NCBI GenBank assembly: GCA_030043175.1
Contig: JASHYD010000655.1
Location: forward strand, 1-9,061
DNA from: Xanthobacteraceae bacterium
GTDB lineage: Bacteria; Pseudomonadota; Alphaproteobacteria; Rhizobiales; Xanthobacteraceae
Length of the DNA: 9,061 nt
Direction of reading: 5' to 3'
Of the stretch, positions 5,814-9,061 are shown one piece after another. The translations under genes and the position numbers were made by a program. The notes under the pieces were generated by a model. The model worked only from the letters and a program-made list of their open reading frames with translations, was not told the DNA's origin and ran no database searches. Every line of letters starts with the position of its first letter. The stretch's first letter is position 1.

Positions 5814-7505
5814 TCACGTCGGAAGGTTGATTTCGCACGCGAGACCTTCAGGGCGCCAGTCGAGCCGCACGTCTCCCCCAACGTGGCCCCCCCGTATCAT
5901 CGCCTCCATCACATGGGTGCCGAAACCCGTGCGCGTCGGCGGAGTGACAGGCGGGCCTCCCGTTTCGGTCCAGCGGAGCACGACACGCCCATCTGCCGTG
6001 CGCGACCACTCGACGCGAACCTGACCTTCTGGGACAGATAGGGCACCATACTTCGCCGCATTAGTCGCAAACTCGTGCAGCGCCACCGCTATGGCTTGTG
6101 CCACGTCCGGCTTCAGCACGACGGTCGGCCCGTCAATCTGTGTCCGCCTGCTCTCGTCTCGGGAGTAAGGTGACAGCTCTTGTTTAACCAGACTACCGAG
6201 CTCAGCGCCTGCCCCATGCGACTTGGCGAACAGCGAATGGACATTGGAAAGCGCCCCAATGCGTCCCGCGATTACTTCCTTGAGACCATCAGGCGTATTA
6301 GCTTGTGAGAGCTGCACGATCGCCCCTACGTTTGCCAACAGGTTTTTGGCTCGATGTTCGACCTCGCGGGCGAGGATAGAAACTTGCGCCTCGGCCCGCT
6401 TGCGCTCAGTGATGTCACGAGCAATCCTTGAAGCGCCGACGACGTTCTCTTCCGCATCTCTCAGAGGCGAAACGATTAGCGAAACATCGATCAGACTTCC
6501 GTCCTTGCGCCGGCGAACGGTTTCATAATGCTCGACGCGGTCACCGCGTCGGATACGCCCAAGGATAGTAAACTCCTCGTCTTGGCGTTCCGGTGGGATC
6601 AGGATGTTTATCGGCTTACCGATGACCTGTTCGACCAAATAGCCATAGAGCCGCTCCGCGCCCCCGTTCCAACTCGTGATGATGCCATCGAGGTTCTCGC
6701 TTATTATTGCATCATCGCTGGACGTGACGATAGAAGCGAGCCACCGAGACTGCTCCTTACTTTCACGCAATGAAGCTTTGACGTTCCCCAACTCGGCGAG
6801 CGTCTGACGCAGCGCCTCGCCAGCCTTCACGCGGTCAGCCTCGGAAGGGTCAAGAAGCAGCCGCGTCAGCTCCTGGTGCTTTTCCAACACCGATCGCATG
6901 TCCGCTTCGACGGCTAACTCAAGATGGATTTCGGTCCAGAAGTGTGCGGTGCGCACGAAGGCAAGAAAGGCAGTAAGGACCTCGAACGTGCCATCGCCAA
7001 CTGCGCGCCGCACGGCTCCACAGACGCGTTGCCACCTGCGCGGCTCGAGAAACATGACCGTTAGCGCGTCGAACAGGTCATATTCCGCTTGTGTCCCGGG
7101 CAGCGGAATGTTCCTCGGCTCTTCGTGGTTCTCGAGACGAGCGAATACCTCGGCGAGTGCGCTCGCGTCCGGCAAAGGGCGCTGCAATAGTGCGATGACT
7201 TGCTCGATGGTATCGGGTCTGACCTTTGGATCGCCCGCCGGCCGACCTTCGCCGATCAAAAAACCGACATGACGGATAATGCAGTAGCGAACCTCACAGA
7301 AGCGCGAGAGATGGACGAACAGCCGTTCCTTGAAGAGAGACGGCAACCGGCTGTCGATATAGGCAGACTTAGCGAAGGCCCACATTTCCTCGATGAGCCC
7401 AGGGGCTGCGGCCGCCGAACAGAAGAAGTTCGGCATGACGCCGAAGCAGGCGGACACTTCCTGCTCAAAGGAAGCTCTGGCGCTTATGGGATCATCAAGG
7501 GTCAT
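5814..7505 (-). CDS. Cytosolic sensor histidine kinase: AhpD-like domain, PAS, HWE kinase
   Basis: 563 residues with no membrane segment. Residues about 15-200 resemble the AhpD/carboxymuconolactone-decarboxylase fold: FGVMPNFF (21-28), then APGLIEEMWAFAKSAY (34-49), FKERLFVHLSRFCEVRYCII (58-77) and RH (78-79). This retains Cys75 and His79, with the other Cys at 70 rather than in a CxxC pair. A PAS domain follows (about 255-360: DAIISENLDGIITSWNGGAE, YGYLVEQVIGKPI), ending in RDITERKRAE. The kinase core carries the phospho-acceptor in EVEHRAKNLL (His384), HEFATNAAKYG with Asn482 for ATP, the diagnostic WTE (512-514) and GFGTHVMEAM (527-536), all HWE-family features. The ATG at 7505 has GGGGAG upstream. 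It probably autophosphorylates and passes the phosphate to an unlinked response regulator. The AhpD-like part may sense redox or a small ligand. It converges on the winged-helix-like gene. Confidence 0.93.
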   Translation of the reverse strand: MTLDDPISARASFEQEVSACFGVMPNFFCSAAAAPGLIEEMWAFAKSAYIDSRLPSLFKERLFVHLSRFCEVRYCIIRHVGFLIGEGRPAGDPKVRPDTIEQVIALLQRPLPDASALAEVFARLENHEEPRNIPLPGTQAEYDLFDALTVMFLEPRRWQRVCGAVRRAVGDGTFEVLTAFLAFVRTAHFWTEIHLELAVEADMRSVLEKHQELTRLLLDPSEADRVKAGEALRQTLAELGNVKASLRESKEQSRWLASIVTSSDDAIISENLDGIITSWNGGAERLYGYLVEQVIGKPINILIPPERQDEEFTILGRIRRGDRVEHYETVRRRKDGSLIDVSLIVSPLRDAEENVVGASRIARDITERKRAEAQVSILAREVEHRAKNLLANVGAIVQLSQANTPDGLKEVIAGRIGALSNVHSLFAKSHGAGAELGSLVKQELSPYSRDESRRTQIDGPTVVLKPDVAQAIAVALHEFATNAAKYGALSVPEGQVRVEWSRTADGRVVLRWTETGGPPVTPPTRTGFGTHVMEAMIRGGHVGGDVRLDWRPEGLACEINLPT

Positions 7506-7852
7506 AGCTGCTCCCCAGAGGCCGCGCGCAGGCGGCTCTGGTTTTATGGCGTCCGTCGTCGTTCCCGAAAGGCTGACCAACTCGATCAGTCTACCCGTGT
7601 CCGTCCGACTTTCCGCCAGTGCTTAGGCTCCAAGTTGCCGTCGCTAGCAATCGACGATGACCTCCCACGTTTCAATCAAAACACCGTCACACACCCCAGA
7701 GGGCGAATGTCGCCGATGTCCCCAGCTAACGTGGCATTGGCACGCAAAACGCGCTGGCGCCCCGTATGTCAGAAGGTCGCGATCGAACCTGCTGAGAGAG
7801 GACTATCGTGGCCGCAAGCCGTCTGTGCCAGTCGAAAAGGCCCGCTGCACCA
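7506..7852. other. Intergenic region upstream of the kinase, no gene seen
   Basis: These 347 bases separate the 65-residue protein from the kinase, both minus strand. I see no protein-like frame, no tRNA and no convincing -35/-10 pair on the minus strand. The only structured element is the hairpin next to the kinase ribosome binding site. The plus-strand frame running through here is the extension of a frame antisense to the kinase. Confidence 0.5.
7511..7541 (-). promoter_or_regulatory. Leader hairpin overlapping the kinase ribosome binding site
   Basis: In the minus-strand transcript, CCAGAG and GCCGC-side bases pair with GCGG and CUCUGG: 6 bp, a one-base bulge, then 4 bp, with a 6-base loop. 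The last two G of the 3' arm (7516-7515) are the first two of the GGGGAG Shine-Dalgarno (7516-7511) that precedes the ATG at 7505. Folding would partly mask the site. Read on the plus strand, the same hairpin is followed by TTTT (7542-7545) and could instead end antisense transcription. Confidence 0.45.
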
Positions 7853-8050
7853 CTACGACCAATCAGACGCGGGCCATAGCCAGCCGGGTCGCGTGGCGTC
7901 AGCATCAACCTTGGCCATGAGTGCTCGCGATTGGATGATGGCTTCTTGCGTTCCCGTCACCTGTTTTGCGAACTCACTCCGTAAACGGAGCGCCGCGGTG
8001 ACATATTGAGCCAAGCCCGTGCGAGTGTCGGCATTAAACTTGCGAGGCAT
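7853..8050 (-). CDS. Hypothetical protein, 65 residues
   Basis: The product starts MPRKFNADTRTGLAQYVTAA and contains a long amphipathic helix (LRLRSEFAKQVTGTQEAIIQ, then SRALMAKVDAD), ending in a short aromatic tail (GWLWPASDWS). It is basic at the N-terminus, with no membrane segment. The ATG at 8050 is chosen because protein-like sequence begins there. It has a modest GAAG about 8 bases upstream. The frame is open further up (ATGs at 8140, 8155 and 8170), but those residues are Arg/Ser-rich and read like noncoding GC-rich DNA. I recognise no family and infer no function. It lies 347 bp upstream of the kinase on the same strand, too far to assume one operon. Confidence 0.5.
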   Translation of the reverse strand: MPRKFNADTRTGLAQYVTAALRLRSEFAKQVTGTQEAIIQSRALMAKVDADATRPGWLWPASDWS

Positions 8051-8581
8051 ATCACGCTTCTTTTTTGCTTTCAGGCGGGAGCGCGACCAGTCTCTCAGCC
8101 ACCGACGCCCGTTGATAGCTGCCGATGATGCAAGAGACATTGGGCGAACCGACATACGCTGCAAGTACACTCGTCGGCCTTTCGGCTTCAGCCTGTGCTC
8201 GAACGGCGCGCTGCCATACGGCGGACCAACGGGGCCATGGAGCCCAGCGGGTCATTGAGTTCTCGCGCCCCTACGGGCCCTTGGTTCGCTTGGGCGTCCT
8301 ACGGGCAACGCCCCGCGATTGGACCCATGGCGGCCCCTCGCGACCCAATCAACCTTGGCGGCCCCATGCGCCCGATGGGCCCCGAGGGCCGAACGGGCGT
8401 TACGATGCTCCGTCAGACCCGGCCGAGGGCTCCGAGGGGGCCCGGACAGCAGCTTGTCTTTATTCGGCCCAACTCTACTGCAGCAACCTCTCGCTACGCT
8501 CGCGGCGGCGAGCTTTAGTGGCAAGTTTTGAAATCGCATTGCTGAGGGATGGTCGATTGCGATCGGCGATAGGAGGCTCAT
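8051..8581. other. GC-rich stretch without a convincing gene
   Basis: Several frames are open on both strands, as expected in GC-rich DNA, but none has a good start and a normal protein composition together. From about 8215 to 8440 the plus strand is dense in GGCCC/GGGCC runs. In two frames it yields Gly-Pro patches (GGPTGP, then GGPMRPMGPEGRTG), which are faintly collagen-like but irregular and interrupted by stops in one frame. CCTACGGG occurs at 8274-8281 and 8298-8305. The last bases, 8571-8576, are the ribosome binding site of the next gene. Confidence 0.5.
8571..8576 (+). promoter_or_regulatory. Ribosome binding site that fixes a TTG start
   Basis: AGGAGG is a full Shine-Dalgarno match 5 bases before TTG at 8582. 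No ATG or GTG lies in frame near it, so it decides the start of the J-domain-like gene. Confidence 0.8.
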
Positions 8582-8893
8582 TTGATTTTAACGCATCCAG
8601 TGCCAGAACCACCAAATGAGCTGGCCGAGCGCAAGGTGAAGACAGCGCGTCCCGTCGCAGAAACAGAACGCGCTCGGCCGCGGCGCCCCAAAAAGCCACG
8701 GCCGACCAAAGCAGATCATGAACTGTGGAAGCAGCTGCAGGCTATGCGGCCAGCGCCACCGCTGGAGCCGGACCTGGCGACGCTGAGGCAGGCAAAGCTG
8801 AACAGCCATCCCGATCGCGGGGGAACGGCCGAGGCGTTCATCCAGGCGCGCCAGCGCTACCTGGCGGCCACGACGGCGCCCCGCCGGAAATAA
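8582..8893 (+). CDS. Small J-domain-like protein with HPD motif, TTG start
   Basis: This protein has 103 residues. The first 45 are rich in Pro, Arg, Lys and Glu (RARPRRPKKPRPTK at 30-43) and probably disordered and basic. The second half has a helix LATLRQAKLN (65-74), then HPDRGG (76-81) and a helix AEAFIQARQRYLAA (83-96). This matches helix II, the HPD loop and helix III of a J domain, where HPD contacts Hsp70 (DnaK). The usual helix I with its YxxLG-type motif is not evident, so the domain is reduced. It may stimulate DnaK or be a J-like relic. The TTG start is supported by AGGAGG 5 bases upstream. It ends 11 bp before the convergent stop of the next gene. Confidence 0.75.
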   Translation: MILTHPVPEPPNELAERKVKTARPVAETERARPRRPKKPRPTKADHELWKQLQAMRPAPPLEPDLATLRQAKLNSHPDRGGTAEAFIQARQRYLAATTAPRRK

Positions 8894-8904
8894 CGCAGGT
8901 CCCG

Positions 8905-9061
8905 CTAACTGCCCATAATCGTTACCAACTTTCCCCGAGCATCAGATACCTGCCCCATCCAAGCCAACCCGACGTATCGTATGAAATGAACTTGTTGGCC
9001 ACCTCCCCGCTCAATGCCAAGCTTGATCCGCTTTTCGGCGGCAAGTTCGTTAAGGGCCTTC
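8905..9061 (-). CDS. C-terminal fragment of an unidentified gene (runs off window)
   Basis: The last 51 codons of a minus-strand frame enter from beyond base 9061 and end at TAG (8907-8905). The product contains KALNELAAEKRIKLGIERGG, then QQVHFIRYVGLAWMGQVSDA and ends RGKLVTIMGS. The composition is protein-like, with alternating basic and hydrophobic residues, and the other two minus-strand frames look worse. One of them stops within a few codons. I do not recognise the family. The stop is 11 bp from the convergent J-domain-like gene, with no terminator hairpin between them. Confidence 0.45.
   Translation of the reverse strand, partial: KALNELAAEKRIKLGIERGGGQQVHFIRYVGLAWMGQVSDARGKLVTIMGS

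Noticed and set aside
5682..6041. Plus-strand frame of 119 codons at the kinase 3' end
   Set aside because: Most of it is antisense to the kinase ATPase domain, and the unique first 44 codons show no motif.
7545..7570. GGAAC on the minus strand upstream of the kinase as an EcfG-type stress promoter
   Set aside because: No CGTT-like -10 occurs at 16-18 bases, so the motif is incomplete.
7200..8009. Long plus-strand frame (269 codons) opposite the kinase start
   Set aside because: Antisense to a well-supported kinase over its first third; the product is Arg/Ser/Pro-rich with no domain, and no ribosome binding site was found.
8125..8619. Overlapping plus-strand frames as a proline/glycine-rich gene
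   Set aside because: No ribosome binding site, irregular composition and competition from equally open frames on both strands; kept only as a low-interest observation.

Overview
The window is GC-rich, with alphaproteobacterial gene content and style. It carries an HWE-family histidine kinase, several small rhizobial-type hypothetical proteins, and mixed ATG/TTG starts. I read it as an accessory region of a Hyphomicrobiales (Rhizobiales) genome, perhaps Bradyrhizobium-like. The genus is an inference from protein style, not a database match. No rRNA, tRNA, CRISPR array, transposase or integrase is visible.

Left third (1-3827): a cluster of flavin-dependent enzymes arranged around a divergent promoter region at about 2754-2861. 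On the minus strand, in transcription order, are a class A FAD monooxygenase (981-2753, apparently intact), a decayed acyl-CoA-dehydrogenase-fold oxidoreductase (185-915, frameshifted and internally deleted), and the N-terminus of an Old Yellow Enzyme (1-154, running off the window). On the plus strand is a luciferase-like monooxygenase (2862-3827). Its frame is open, but a central stretch of about 27 codons is read in the wrong frame. The set looks like a catabolic or xenobiotic-oxidation cluster that is being lost. The substrate cannot be read from the sequence. A palindrome between the divergent genes could be a shared operator.

Middle (3828-5661): small genes. A 105-residue hypothetical protein is followed 9 bp later by a 47-residue single-span membrane protein. 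Then come a stable hairpin, an orphan reading frame with no start, and a convergent 71-residue hypothetical protein. An AT-rich block (about 5024-5215) stands out sharply. It holds nested palindromes, a 20-bp-period repeat and two tandem 55-bp repeats. These lie directly upstream of a promoter-like sequence and a 97-residue winged-helix-like protein.

Right part (5662-9061): a cytosolic sensor kinase on the minus strand (5814-7505) with an AhpD-like N-terminal domain, a PAS domain and an HWE-type histidine kinase core. A hairpin in its leader overlaps the ribosome binding site. Beyond it are a 65-residue hypothetical protein (minus), about 530 bp of GC-rich sequence without a convincing gene, a small J-domain-like protein with a TTG start, and the C-terminal end of an unidentified minus-strand gene. 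No cognate response regulator is in the window, so the kinase's output partner is unknown.
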